A DNA stretch of 64,000 nucleotides from an uncultured Collinsella sp. (lineage in GTDB: Bacteria > Actinomycetota > Coriobacteriia > Coriobacteriales > Coriobacteriaceae): contig CAKULD010000001.1 of NCBI GenBank assembly GCA_934667065.1, positions 186,001 to 250,000 on the forward strand, in the 5' to 3' direction. The translations under genes and the position numbers were made by a program. How positions within the stretch are numbered: position 1 is the stretch's first letter; each line of letters begins with the position of its first letter. The notes below the pieces were generated by a model. It searched no databases and had not been told where the DNA came from. It saw nothing but the letters and a program-made list of their open reading frames with translations. Shown in pieces: positions 28,256 through 36,599 of this stretch.

Positions 28256-29305
28256 CTAGAGGAACATCATGAACAGCTTGGCCATGACAAAGCTGATGAG
28301 CCCGCAGGCGGGGAAGGTGAAGAACCAGGTGAACATCATGTCCTTGACCACGCCAAAGTTGATGGCCGAGAGGCGCTTCACGGCACCGACGCCCATGATG
28401 GCGCAGGTCTTGATGTGGGTAGAGGACACGGGGATGCCGGTGAGCGTGGCGAGCAGCAGGTTTGCGGCGCCTGCGAGGTCGGCGGAGAAACCCTGATACT
28501 TCTCGAGTTTGACCATGCTCTGGCCGACGGACTTGATGATACGCTCGCCGCCCACGCTGGTACCGATACCCATGGTGGCCGAGCACAGCAGCATGATCCA
28601 GATGGGGATGCCGGCATCGCCGACGCCGGTCTGGCCGTTGGCGAAGGCGACACCTAAAAAGAGCACGCCGATGAACTTCTGTCCATCCTGCGCGCCGTGC
28701 ATAAAGCTCATGGCCGCAGCGCTCGCGATCTGAGCGTATTTAAAGAAGACGTTGGCGCGTCGCCTGTTGGCGGCGGCAAAAAGAATCGAGACGAGTTTGC
28801 ACAGGACCCAGCCCATGACAAAGCCCAGACCGATGGAGAGTGCCAGGCCGTAGATGACCTTCATCCACTCGTGGACGTTGACGCTGCCGGCACCGCCGAG
28901 GGCGATGGCAGCGCCGGTGAGGCCGGCGATAAGGCTATGGCTCTGCGAAGTGGGGATGCCAAAACGCGACGCCGTGGCACCGTAGACGACGATGGAGAAG
29001 AGCGCGGCGCACAGGCAGGCGAGTGCCATGGTGCTGTTTCCGCCAAAGTCGACGATATGTGAGATGGTATTGGCGACGCTCGCGTTAAAGTGCGTCATGA
29101 TGAGCACGCCCAAGAAGTTGAACGCGGCGCTCATGAGGATGGCGGCGCGGGCGGGCATGCAACGTGTGGTGACACAGGTTGCGATGGCGTTGGGCGCATC
29201 GGTCCATCCGTTGACGAAGATGGCGCCGAGCGCAAGGATTACGGTGACGGCAAGGACTGGGTTCGACACAAGTTGGCCGAGGAAGGTTGAGAACGTTACG
29301 TCCAT
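28256..29305 (-). CDS. pit: Inorganic phosphate transporter, Pit family
   Basis: Phosphate permease of 349 residues with about ten membrane spans. Both PHO-4 signature repeats are present: FVNGWTDAPNAIATCV near the N terminus and FMHGAQDGQKFIGVL in the second half, followed by GIPVSSTHIKTCAIMGVG. It is ion-coupled and of low affinity, complementing the Pst system encoded 5 kb upstream. The ATG at 29305 lies close behind a purine-rich stretch. The DUF47 gene follows on the same strand. Confidence 0.95.
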   Translation of the reverse strand: MDVTFSTFLGQLVSNPVLAVTVILALGAIFVNGWTDAPNAIATCVTTRCMPARAAILMSAAFNFLGVLIMTHFNASVANTISHIVDFGGNSTMALACLCAALFSIVVYGATASRFGIPTSQSHSLIAGLTGAAIALGGAGSVNVHEWMKVIYGLALSIGLGFVMGWVLCKLVSILFAAANRRRANVFFKYAQIASAAAMSFMHGAQDGQKFIGVLFLGVAFANGQTGVGDAGIPIWIMLLCSATMGIGTSVGGERIIKSVGQSMVKLEKYQGFSADLAGAANLLLATLTGIPVSSTHIKTCAIMGVGAVKRLSAINFGVVKDMMFTWFFTFPACGLISFVMAKLFMMFL

Positions 29306-29436
29306 ATATGGGCTTTCTCGAAGTTTGCAGACACGTTACAAAAACATGATAAATCGTATCACCTCCTGCGGGTTTCTTTACCGAGTTCTGATGGGAGAAG
29401 TGAATTTTTTAGCACTAAAATTGAATATTAGCCCTG

Positions 29437-29465
29437 TTGACCGCGGGTGTTCTTTTTGCTAACAC
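29437..29465 (+). promoter_or_regulatory. Promoter of the gene at 29556
   Basis: TTGACC (29437-29442), 17 bases, TAACAC (29460-29465). Transcription would begin near 29472, which rules out the in-frame ATG at 29469 as the usual start. Confidence 0.5.
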
Positions 29466-29555
29466 GCCATGGGGACATGCGTGCGCGCCCCGACACTCCA
29501 AAACCACAGTCTGTTCGCTTTACAACATACAAACATGCGTTCGATAATAGATGGC

Positions 29556-29894
29556 ATGGAATATCGACAGACAGATGGCAAAACTCGGCGCGTGCACAAG
29601 CAGTATGTGGACGTTGTGGCCCGCATCCTCGCGGGCGGACAAGTTGTGCCGGTCACCGTTTGCTGGGTCGACGGACGCTGTTTTACGATTGACGAGATCG
29701 TCTCGTCCACAGGCTTTGGCCTGACGGTCCACGGTATCCGTACGGCAACCTATAAGGTTCGTTTTGGCGGACATGCGACCGAGCTGTATCTGGAGGATCA
29801 GACGCGCGAACGGCCGGATGGCTCGCAGACGCACGTGATGCGTTGGTGGGTGTGGGCGTTCGACCGCACGCTCGAGGGCGAGCGCCGTAAGTAA
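29556..29894 (+). CDS. Small conserved-looking protein of unknown function
   Basis: Soluble protein of 112 residues with no membrane span. The pattern KQYVDVVARILAGGQVVPVTVCW, seen as VDVVARILAGGQ and VTVCWVDGRCFTIDEI, followed by YKVRFGGHATELYLED and a Trp-rich end (MRWWVWAF), looks like a small beta-rich domain such as DUF6504-type actinobacterial proteins. This match is from memory of layout only. No good ribosome site marks the start: ATG 29535 is an alternative. Convergent or divergent neighbours give no hint of a role. Confidence 0.6.
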   Translation: MEYRQTDGKTRRVHKQYVDVVARILAGGQVVPVTVCWVDGRCFTIDEIVSSTGFGLTVHGIRTATYKVRFGGHATELYLEDQTRERPDGSQTHVMRWWVWAFDRTLEGERRK

Positions 29895-29977
29895 GAGTGC
29901 ATGGCGTTCGGGTACAATGACAGGAATCTTGTCATCTGCCGCGCCGCCTTTCGCGGCGCTATTTGAAAGGACGAAGT

Positions 29978-30673
29978 ATGAACGATATTCAGGGCTACCA
30001 GAACGGTCCCATCGAGACCGGTGCAAGCCGCGCTAAGGAGATGTCGCCGCGTGCGTACAACCTTGCCATGTCCGCCCTCATCTTCCTGGGCTTTTGCGTC
30101 ATGGGTGCCGGCGCCTACTTCACGAGCACCATGGCGTTTGCGCGCATGATGATGAGCGGCGCCGCTCTGCCGCTGGTCTTTGGCTCGTTTATTCTGACCA
30201 TTGTCGGCATCGTTATGATGTCGGCTGCTGCCAGCAAGCAGTCGGTGGGCCTGTCCCTTGTGGGCTACGTGGTCTTTGCGAGCACCTTTGGCCTGACGGC
30301 GTCGTTTGGTCTTGCCAACTACGACCTGCCCACCATCAACACCGCCTTTATCGCCACGGCCGCCATCACCTTTGTCTTTGGCGCGTTGGGCGTAACGTTC
30401 CCCAAGTTCTTCCGTCGCGTATATGGCATTGGCTTTGGCATTCTGCTTGCCACCATCCTGGTCGAGATCGTACTCATGTTCATGGGCGTCTCGCAGACCA
30501 TTACCGACCTGATCGTGATTGTGGTGTTCGCCGGCTTTACTGGCTACGACACCTATGTTGCCACGACGGTGCCGCCCACGCTGCCCAATGCGGTGCTCAT
30601 GGCGTCCAACCTGTTCGTGGACATCATCAACGTGTTCCTGCGCATTCTGAACATCCTCGGTCGTCGCGACTAG
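29978..30673 (+). CDS. Bax inhibitor-1/YccA family membrane protein
   Basis: Membrane protein of 231 residues with about seven spans. The order of spans and the final segment IVVFAGFTGYDTYVATTV followed by an amphipathic end (LFVDIINVFLRILNILGRRD) match the BI-1 family; the usual C-terminal FxDxxNIFLxLLxxxG motif is clear. Members are thought to leak calcium ions or act in stress survival; the bacterial role is not settled. AAAGGACG precedes the ATG at 29978. A hairpin terminator follows at 30721. Confidence 0.88.
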   Translation: MNDIQGYQNGPIETGASRAKEMSPRAYNLAMSALIFLGFCVMGAGAYFTSTMAFARMMMSGAALPLVFGSFILTIVGIVMMSAAASKQSVGLSLVGYVVFASTFGLTASFGLANYDLPTINTAFIATAAITFVFGALGVTFPKFFRRVYGIGFGILLATILVEIVLMFMGVSQTITDLIVIVVFAGFTGYDTYVATTVPPTLPNAVLMASNLFVDIINVFLRILNILGRRD

Positions 30674-30720
30674 TTCGGTGCATTGCGGCGTTTCTTGTCG
30701 GACACGGTAAAACGATGCGA

Positions 30721-30748
30721 AAGGCGGTCCTTCGGGGCCGCCTTTTTA
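30721..30748 (+). terminator. Terminator after the BI-1-like gene
   Basis: AAGGCGGTCC-TTCG-GGGCCGCCTT forms a 10-bp stem with a stable TTCG loop followed by TTT. Confidence 0.85.
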
Positions 30749-30813
30749 ATGCGTGGCGGGGTATCATGGATGGGAAAAGCCGATAGCGGCAGCGACAGGA
30801 AAGGTGACCACTT

Positions 30814-31938
30814 ATGGCAGACGTCGACAACAGGAACCGTAACCGCAGGCCCAACCGCGCGGGACAGCCGAACCCCAAGCGTGAGGCTCGCGCTAAGGCC
30901 GCCGAGCGTCATGTGGCGGCCGTGTCCGAGGCTTGCGCCAAGGATATCGAGCGCTCGCTTGCCGGCGTGCGTGAGTTCGACGGTATGCCTGCCGGCTTTG
31001 TCGCGGCGATGAAGGCCAAGGCCCAGGCGGCTGCGGCTGCTGAGGAGCCGGTTGCCGAGGAGCCGGAGGCCGCCGAGGTAGAGACCGCGGTTGAGCCCGA
31101 GGCGGCACCCGAGTCCGTCGAGGAGCCTGCCGAGGAAGTCGCCGAAGCCGAGCCTGCGCCTGCCGAGGAGTCCGCTCCGGTCCTGCCCGAGGTCACCGTG
31201 CTCGACGCTTCCGCCACGCAGGCCATCCTCGATAATGGTCGCGGCTATGCGCAGTTCTGCGACATGGCCGTGCTCGCCTTTGCCTCGTTCACCAACCCGG
31301 GCGGCGGCTATATCCAGGGCTATCTGGGCCAGGAGGCCACGCTCTGCGCCGATTCGTATCTGTACAACGTGCTCGATAAGCAGCGTAAATGGTACGGCGA
31401 GAACCGCCGTCGAAATATCAACTGCGAGCTCTACCGCAACCGCGCCCTGGTGGTGCCTGCCGTGCGCTTCGACCGCAACCATGTGCATGCATACGCCGAT
31501 GTGATCGTTGCCGCCGCGCCCAACGTCAAGCGTGCTCGCCAGGAGTACCGCGTGAGCGACGATGCCCTGCTGGACGCGCTGCGCGATCGTATCCGCTTTG
31601 TCCTTGCCATCTGCGATGAGCTGGGTCGCGAGAAGCTCGTGCTGGGCGCTTGGGGCTGCGACAACAATGGCTTCGACGCCGAGGCCGTGGCAGAGCTCTT
31701 CCGCAAGGAGCTGGCGTCGGGCGACTTTAAGGTCAAGCAGGTCTTCTTCGCCGTGCCCTCTACGCGCTGGGATGAGGATTTTGCCAAGTTTGAGCATGTG
31801 CTGGCAAACTTCCCCGAGCGCACCGAGGAGTCCTATGCCCAGGTTGCCGCCCGCGCCGCGGCTGCCCGCGCCGCCGAGCAGGCCCAGGCCGCTGCCGAGG
31901 ACGAAGAGGATGACGACGACTGGCGCAAGTACCTGTAG
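30814..31938 (+). CDS. TIGR02452 / microbial PARG-like macrodomain protein
   Basis: Protein of 374 residues. The first ~130 residues are basic, then an Ala/Glu/Pro-rich linker (about 75-128) leads to a domain of the microbial poly(ADP-ribose) glycohydrolase-like type (about 130-340). Landmarks are FASFTNPGGGYIQGYLGQEA, LYNVLDKQRKWYGENR, and LVLGAWGCDNNGFD. The family loop is GGG followed after some residues by QEE, with the second Glu catalytic in known bacterial PARGs. Here it reads Q-E-A, so hydrolysis may be lost or altered. The C terminus is Ala- and Asp/Glu-rich. A terminator follows. Confidence 0.82.
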   Translation: MADVDNRNRNRRPNRAGQPNPKREARAKAAERHVAAVSEACAKDIERSLAGVREFDGMPAGFVAAMKAKAQAAAAAEEPVAEEPEAAEVETAVEPEAAPESVEEPAEEVAEAEPAPAEESAPVLPEVTVLDASATQAILDNGRGYAQFCDMAVLAFASFTNPGGGYIQGYLGQEATLCADSYLYNVLDKQRKWYGENRRRNINCELYRNRALVVPAVRFDRNHVHAYADVIVAAAPNVKRARQEYRVSDDALLDALRDRIRFVLAICDELGREKLVLGAWGCDNNGFDAEAVAELFRKELASGDFKVKQVFFAVPSTRWDEDFAKFEHVLANFPERTEESYAQVAARAAAARAAEQAQAAAEDEEDDDDWRKYL

Positions 31939-31963
31939 GGCGACGCGCGCGATGTGACATGCC

Positions 31964-31998
31964 AAGCCGGCGGGAGGAACTGCTCCTGTCGGCTTTTT
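31964..31998 (+). terminator. Terminator after the PARG-like gene
   Basis: AAGCCGGCGGGAG and CTCCTGTCGGCTT pair around GAACTG and are followed by TTTTT. The T-run also lies just before the ribosome site of the next gene. Confidence 0.75.
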
Positions 31999-32018
31999 AC
32001 TGAGTGGGGAGTTTTGCG

Positions 32019-32678
32019 ATGAAAAACGTTCTGTGCTTTGGTGACAGCAACACCTATGGCTATGATCCGGCTGGTATGCGCGATGGCACCGCGGTGCGCT
32101 ATACGCAGGATGTGCGCTGGTGCGGCGTGGCGCAGCGCGACCTGGGTGAGGGCTGGCATGTGATCGAGGAGGGCCTCAACGGCCGCACGACGGTGCGTGA
32201 CGATATGTGCCATCTGGACACTAACCTCAACGGTATTCGCGCGCTGCCGATGCTGCTCGAGGCCCATAAGCCGCTGGATGCCATTGTGATCATGCTGGGC
32301 ACCAACGACTGTAAGACGGTCTTTAACGTGACGGCCTCCGATATCGCCCGTGGCGCCATGGCGCTGATTCGTGCCGTGCGCGCGTTTCCCTGGACCGACG
32401 CCGCGCCCTGCCCGCGCATTCTGCTGATGGCTCCTATCAAGATCAAGCCGCAGATTGCCGATGTGTATATGACCGACTTTGATGAGCGCTCCGTCGAGGC
32501 GTCCGAGCATTTTGCCGAGTACTACGCGCATGTGGCCGAGCAGTTTGGTTGCGACTTTTTGAATGCCGCCGACTTTGCCGAGGCGGGCGATATCGATTAT
32601 CTGCACATGACGCCCGAAAGCCACGAGAACCTGGGTCATGCCGTGGCGGCCAAACTCCAAGAGATGCTCGGTGAGTAG
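32019..32678 (+). CDS. SGNH/GDSL-type esterase
   Basis: Hydrolase of 219 residues with no signal peptide, so cytosolic. Block I is LCFGDSNTYGYDP (nucleophile Ser in GDSN), block III is MLGTNDCK, and the catalytic Asp/His pair is in YLHMTPESHENLG. It resembles arylesterase/acetylxylan-esterase-like GDSL enzymes acting on small acyl esters; the substrate is unknown. The ATG at 32019 follows GAGTGGGGAG. A hairpin repeat begins 9 bases after the stop. Confidence 0.88.
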   Translation: MKNVLCFGDSNTYGYDPAGMRDGTAVRYTQDVRWCGVAQRDLGEGWHVIEEGLNGRTTVRDDMCHLDTNLNGIRALPMLLEAHKPLDAIVIMLGTNDCKTVFNVTASDIARGAMALIRAVRAFPWTDAAPCPRILLMAPIKIKPQIADVYMTDFDERSVEASEHFAEYYAHVAEQFGCDFLNAADFAEAGDIDYLHMTPESHENLGHAVAAKLQEMLGE

Positions 32679-32687
32679 CGCGACTCC

Positions 32688-32726
32688 AAACCACCACAAA
32701 GGGGACAGGCACCTTTGTGGTGGTTT
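32688..32726. repeat. Hairpin repeat, left copy flanking the pentapeptide gene
   Basis: A 15-bp perfect stem (AAACCACCACAAAGG and its complement) encloses GGACAGGCA. The reverse complement of this element recurs at 33385-33420, on the other side of the pentapeptide gene, with few changes. Confidence 0.8.
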
Positions 32727-32757
32727 TGCCCGCGTTAGCGAACGGCTCGGCTGTCAC

Positions 32758-33369
32758 ATGGGTATGGACGAGCTTATTGACCTGTTTGCCGAGGGTGATG
32801 AGCTCGTCTCAAACACCGCTTTTGAGGATTTGGACCTTGCTTATGACGTGGCGAACGGTGCGACGTTCGATGGCGTTGTATTCCGATCTTGCGTGTTCGA
32901 CGGCGTGGACTGGAGCGGCTCGACCTTTCGCGACGTCGTGTTTCGCGGTTGCCGCTTTATCCGCTGCAATATGGAAGGCTGCTGGCTCAACCGCTGCGAC
33001 TTCGTTGATTGCTCCGCACCGGGGCTCAACTTACTCAAGGCGTGCCTGTCGAGCGTTTCGTTTACATCGTGCGTCCTGAGCTACGCGAATCTTTCGGAAG
33101 GGCGCATTGGTCCCATGGCGGCGCGCGATACGCGCATGACCGAGGCGGCACTCCAGGGCGCTAAGCTGGGGCAGCTGCGCTTGGACGGTTGCGACCTGAC
33201 GCGCGTCGATGTGTTTAAGACGCCGCTTTCCGGCGTGGATGTATCGCGCTGCACATTCGCGGCGCCCATTGTTTCGGGTGACTACCACGAGCTGCGAGGC
33301 CTGACGGTCAATGCCGAGCAAGCGCTAGCGCTCTCGGGCTTGCTGGGTATTCAGCTTGCCGACGACTAG
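32758..33369 (+). CDS. Pentapeptide-repeat protein
   Basis: Protein of 203 residues built of A(D/N)LxX-type repeats that should fold into a right-handed quadrilateral beta-helix (ATFDGVVFRSCVFDGVDWSG, FRDVVFRGCRFIRCNMEG). It has many Cys residues and no membrane span. Family members can mimic DNA and protect gyrase, or have unknown roles. The ATG at 32758 is chosen because the open frame upstream runs through the hairpin repeat; no strong ribosome site is seen (ATG 32764 is an alternative). Matching inverted hairpins flank the gene, as in a small cassette. Confidence 0.82.
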   Translation: MGMDELIDLFAEGDELVSNTAFEDLDLAYDVANGATFDGVVFRSCVFDGVDWSGSTFRDVVFRGCRFIRCNMEGCWLNRCDFVDCSAPGLNLLKACLSSVSFTSCVLSYANLSEGRIGPMAARDTRMTEAALQGAKLGQLRLDGCDLTRVDVFKTPLSGVDVSRCTFAAPIVSGDYHELRGLTVNAEQALALSGLLGIQLADD

Positions 33370-33384
33370 ACGTCAAAATGGAAT

Positions 33385-33420
33385 AACCACCACAAAGGTG
33401 CCTGTCCCTTCGTGGTGGTT
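33385..33420. repeat. Hairpin repeat, right copy (inverted)
   Basis: AACCACCACAAAGG and CCTTCGTGGTGGTT pair with one mismatch around TGCCTGTC. It is the reverse complement of the element at 32688. A T-run follows, so it could also end the pentapeptide transcript and the convergent thiD transcript. Confidence 0.78.
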
Positions 33421-33433
33421 TTTGGTTGCTGTC

Positions 33434-34264
33434 TCAGTACTGCCACATGTGGTTGACGGGGCCGGAGCCTTTGCCCATGTCGAAACCTGCGGCGAGGGCT
33501 CCGGTTAGGTAGGCCTTGCCGGCGTTGACGGCATCGGCAAGATCCATGCCCTGGGCCAACGCGCAGGCGATGGCGGATGAGAGTGTGCAGCCGGTACCGT
33601 GTGTGTTGTCGGTCTCGATGCGCTTGTGGCGGAACCACGTGGTGAGCGGGTCGCCCAGATGGTTGCCCTCGTCATCGAGCGGCGCGGGCTCGGCCAGTAC
33701 ATCATTGGCCTCGTTGACAAGATGCCCGCCCTTAACGAGGGATGCGCAACCAAAGCGGCGGGTGAGGAGCATGGCGGCATTTTGCTGTGTGCGCTCGGAG
33801 TCGATCTCGTAGTCGAGCAGGGCCATGGCCTCGGGAATATTGGGCGTGATGACCGTCGCCAGCGGGAACAGGCGGCGGGTGAGCGCCTCGGCGGCGTCTT
33901 CGGCAATCAGGCGTGCGCCCGAGGTGGCAACCATGACGGGGTCGACGACAACGTTCGTCGCGTCCCACGCGCTCAGGCGGTCGGCGATAACCTCAATAAT
34001 CTCGGCAGAAGATACCATGCCAATTTTGACGGCGTCCGGACGGATATCGTCAAAGACAGCGTCAATCTGCGCGGCGACGATATCGGGGGAGATTTCCTGT
34101 ACGGCGGCAACGCCCAGCGTGTTCTGTGCGGTAATGGCTGTGATGGCCGTCTCGGCATACAGGCGATGCGCCGTGATGGTCTTGATGTCGGCCTGAATGC
34201 CGGCGCCACCGCTGGAATCAGATCCCGCGATGGACAGAACGGCAGGTACCCTACTACGATCCAT
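33434..34264 (-). CDS. thiD: Hydroxymethylpyrimidine (phosphate) kinase
   Basis: Ribokinase-fold enzyme of 276 residues that phosphorylates HMP and HMP-P for thiamine synthesis. Visible motifs are LSIAGSDSSGGAGIQADIKT, VVDPVMVATSGARL, TPNIPEA, LVKGGH and the anion-hole region NTHGTGCTLSSAIA with catalytic Asp/Cys surroundings. The substrate it needs comes from ThiC, whose gene lies 181 bases upstream on the same strand. The gap between them contains a hairpin CCCGGG-(N)-CCCGGG near 34322-34349. Confidence 0.96.
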   Translation of the reverse strand: MDRSRVPAVLSIAGSDSSGGAGIQADIKTITAHRLYAETAITAITAQNTLGVAAVQEISPDIVAAQIDAVFDDIRPDAVKIGMVSSAEIIEVIADRLSAWDATNVVVDPVMVATSGARLIAEDAAEALTRRLFPLATVITPNIPEAMALLDYEIDSERTQQNAAMLLTRRFGCASLVKGGHLVNEANDVLAEPAPLDDEGNHLGDPLTTWFRHKRIETDNTHGTGCTLSSAIACALAQGMDLADAVNAGKAYLTGALAAGFDMGKGSGPVNHMWQY

Positions 34265-34445
34265 GTTCGCTCCCTTGATTCGGTCGGATTCAAATGGGTC
34301 TTTAAGCCAGCATTATAAAGATGCCCGGGCCGACTCTATGTCGAACCCGGGCGGGTGATGCAATCTTTACGCAAATGTAAGCAAATGTTCACACGTCAAC
34401 AATTGACGGGAGCCAACTCGCTGCTAAAACGATCGCAGCGAAAAA

Positions 34446-35780
34446 CTAGTCCTCCATGCCGAGGTCGATCGTGGTGCCCTCGAACACCTTGTTGACGGTG
34501 CGGACGGCGCACATCTTGCCACACATGGTGCAGGTGCCCTCGGTGGCGGCAGGGGACTCCTCGTAGCGCTTCTTGCCGGTGACCGGGTCGAGGGCGCATT
34601 TCCACATAGCGTCCCAGTCGAGCTTGCGGCGCGCCTGGCCCATCCTGTCGTCCAGATCGCGGGCGTGCGGCACCTTCTTGGCGATATCGGCGGCGTGTGC
34701 GGCGATCTTGGTGGCCATGAGGCCGTCGAGCACGTCCTGGGCGTTGGGCAGGCACAGGTGCTCAGCGGGCGTCACGTAGCACAGGAAGTCGGCGCCGGAG
34801 CTCGCGGAGATGGCGCCACCGATGGCAGCGGTGATGTGGTCGTAGCCCACACCGATATCGGTCACCAGCGGACCGAGCACATAGAACGGGGCGTTGTGGC
34901 ACAGGCGCTTCTGCAGCTTCATATTGGCGGCGATCTCGTCGAGCGCCATGTGGCCGGGACCCTCGACCATGACCTGGACGCCGGCGGCCCATGCGCGCTT
35001 GCACAGCTTGCCCAGCTCGATCATCTCGGCGGTCTCGGTGGCATCGTTGGAGTCGTAGAGACAGCCCGGGCGGCAGGAGTCGCCGAGCGAGATCGTCACG
35101 TCGTACTCGTGGCAGATCTCGAGCACCTCGTCGTAGAACTCGTAGAACGGGTTCTCGTTGCCGGTGACCTCCATCCAGCCAAACAGCAGCGAGCCGCCGC
35201 GGCTGACGATGTTCATCAGGCGGCCGGTCTCCTTAAAGCTCTTGATGACCGACTTGTTGATGCCGCAGTGGATGGTCATAAAGTCCACGCCATCCTCGGC
35301 ATGCGCGCGCACGACCTCGAGCAGGTCGTCCTTGGTCAGCTTGACCAGCGGCTTTTCCATGTAGCCGATGGCGTCGTACATGGGGACGGTGCCCACCATG
35401 AGCGGCGTTTCGTCGATGAGCTGCTGGCGGAACTGGCGCGTCTTGCCCGAGTTGGAGAGGTCCATGATGGCGTCGGCGCCAAAGTCCTCGGCGATCTTGA
35501 CTTTCTTCCATTCCTCGGCGGCATCGGCCTTATCGCCCGAGATGCCCAGGTTCACGTTGACCTTGGTGGACAGGCCCTCGCCGACGCCAAAAGCGCGCAT
35601 GCCCTTTTTGATGTGCACGATGTTGGCGGGAATGGCAATGCGGCCGTCGGCCACGCGCTCGCGGATGTACTCGGGGTCGCGATGCTCGCGCTCGGCGACC
35701 TCTTTCATCTGCGGTGTGATTTGCCCGGCGCGGGCGAAGTCGATTTGCGTGACGAGCTTGGGCTCGGTCTGTGTGCTCAT
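34446..35780 (-). CDS. thiC: Phosphomethylpyrimidine synthase
   Basis: Radical SAM-type enzyme of 444 residues that rearranges aminoimidazole ribotide to HMP-P. It is the short form without the N-terminal extension. Segments include IPANIVHIKKGMRAFGVG, SNSGKTRQFR, GTVPMYDAIGYMEKP and GPGHMALDEIAANM. The C-terminal iron-sulfur motif reads CTMCGKMC, which is CX2CX3C; the textbook spacing is CX2CX4C. The ATG at 35780 lies behind AAGGGAG, which is the 3' edge of the upstream TPP riboswitch, so translation control is likely. Confidence 0.96.
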   Translation of the reverse strand: MSTQTEPKLVTQIDFARAGQITPQMKEVAEREHRDPEYIRERVADGRIAIPANIVHIKKGMRAFGVGEGLSTKVNVNLGISGDKADAAEEWKKVKIAEDFGADAIMDLSNSGKTRQFRQQLIDETPLMVGTVPMYDAIGYMEKPLVKLTKDDLLEVVRAHAEDGVDFMTIHCGINKSVIKSFKETGRLMNIVSRGGSLLFGWMEVTGNENPFYEFYDEVLEICHEYDVTISLGDSCRPGCLYDSNDATETAEMIELGKLCKRAWAAGVQVMVEGPGHMALDEIAANMKLQKRLCHNAPFYVLGPLVTDIGVGYDHITAAIGGAISASSGADFLCYVTPAEHLCLPNAQDVLDGLMATKIAAHAADIAKKVPHARDLDDRMGQARRKLDWDAMWKCALDPVTGKKRYEESPAATEGTCTMCGKMCAVRTVNKVFEGTTIDLGMED

Positions 35781-35785
35781 TGGCA

Positions 35786-35884
35786 CGGCTCCCTTCGTTG
35801 GCATTACCCATATCAGGTTTGCGGGTCAGGGCGGGCGCGCCCAATCTCAGCCTGCCGTCTTGTCCTGCAAGCTCCCCGTGTATG
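35786..35884 (-). promoter_or_regulatory. TPP riboswitch upstream of thiC
   Basis: On the minus strand the region reads ACACGGGGAGC, then GGCTGAGATTGG, GACCCGCAAACCTGATATGG and GGTAATGCCAACGAAGGGAG. These are the conserved THI-box blocks (GGGG..GC, CUGAGA, ACCCG, CCUGAU, GGUAAUGCCA, AGGGA). The final AAGGGAG is also the ribosome site of thiC, which points to masking of the site when thiamine pyrophosphate binds. Confidence 0.92.
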
Positions 35885-35951
35885 TAATGGGCTCAAGTAT
35901 AGCCTGAATGGGTACGATTGAGCCAACGAGTGTGCCTGTGGGGAGGCGAAC

Positions 35952-36467
35952 ATGGAAGACAAGCATCTATATCGAGAGACGCAATGGGATGTATCGGCCG
36001 AGGAAAGCCGTGCGCACCATGGACTGGTCGCGATTGGTTTTGCGGTGCTTGCCGTGCTGGTGATTGCCTTTTGTATTTGGACATTCGGCGGTCGCAGCGA
36101 CGCTGCCTGGGGGTTCGAGGCCGACGAGGGCCTGCCGATTATGACGGTGAAGGTCTCTGGCGGCAACACGGTGGCAGCTCCTGGCGACTATTGGTATCCG
36201 CGCGACGGGTTTGTACAGCTGCAGTTGAGCGGCGGGTCTATTCCGGGCGAGGAAATCGAACGCGTGACGTTTGATGCGACACTCAAAACGCTGACGGTGG
36301 AGCTCAAAGATCAAGGGGATGTGCCCACGACGATGGATATCGCGCTGACGGAATGGCGTCTGGAGCCCCCGTCGGGCGTTAAGGTGTCCGAGGTTGAGCA
36401 CGTCAAGGTCGTCTACCAAGATGGCTCGACAAGCGAAATCGCCAAGGCTGACGGCCTAGCAGAATAG
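35952..36467 (+). CDS. Membrane-anchored protein of unknown function
   Basis: Protein of 171 residues: a charged N terminus (about 1-24), one membrane span (GLVAIGFAVLAVLVIAFCIW) and an exported domain of about 120 residues rich in beta-forming stretches (LPIMTVKVSGGNTV, DGFVQLQLSGG, LTVELKDQGDVP, VKVVYQDGSTSEI). There are no Cys pairs, lipobox or known catalytic motif. I do not recognise the family. GGGGAGGCG precedes the ATG. The gene diverges from the thiC riboswitch region and ends in a short hairpin (GGTGCTG...CAGCACC, 36469-36490). Confidence 0.75.
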   Translation: MEDKHLYRETQWDVSAEESRAHHGLVAIGFAVLAVLVIAFCIWTFGGRSDAAWGFEADEGLPIMTVKVSGGNTVAAPGDYWYPRDGFVQLQLSGGSIPGEEIERVTFDATLKTLTVELKDQGDVPTTMDIALTEWRLEPPSGVKVSEVEHVKVVYQDGSTSEIAKADGLAE

Positions 36468-36500
36468 GTGCTGTGCCTAGGCAGCACCTTCAAAAGAAGC

Positions 36501-36560
36501 TGCGGTGAAATAGGGACTGTTTTACCAGTTTAAAGGCCAATCAGTCCCTATTTCACCGCA
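36501..36560. repeat. TTGCGGTGAAAT hairpin, copy 1
   Basis: TGCGGTGAAATAGGGACTG and its exact complement (36542-36560) form a 19-bp stem; after one mismatch AAG/CTT also pairs. Related elements lie at 37431 and 60503. Copies 1 and 2 flank yaaA. Confidence 0.85.
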
Positions 36561-36599
36561 ACTTATGAGAGGTTGGTTGCAGCGGTTGCGGCGGTGGGG

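Noticed and set aside
29469..29555. N-terminal extension of the 29556 gene from ATG 29469
   Set aside because: The best promoter would start transcription after this ATG, and the extra residues look unstructured.
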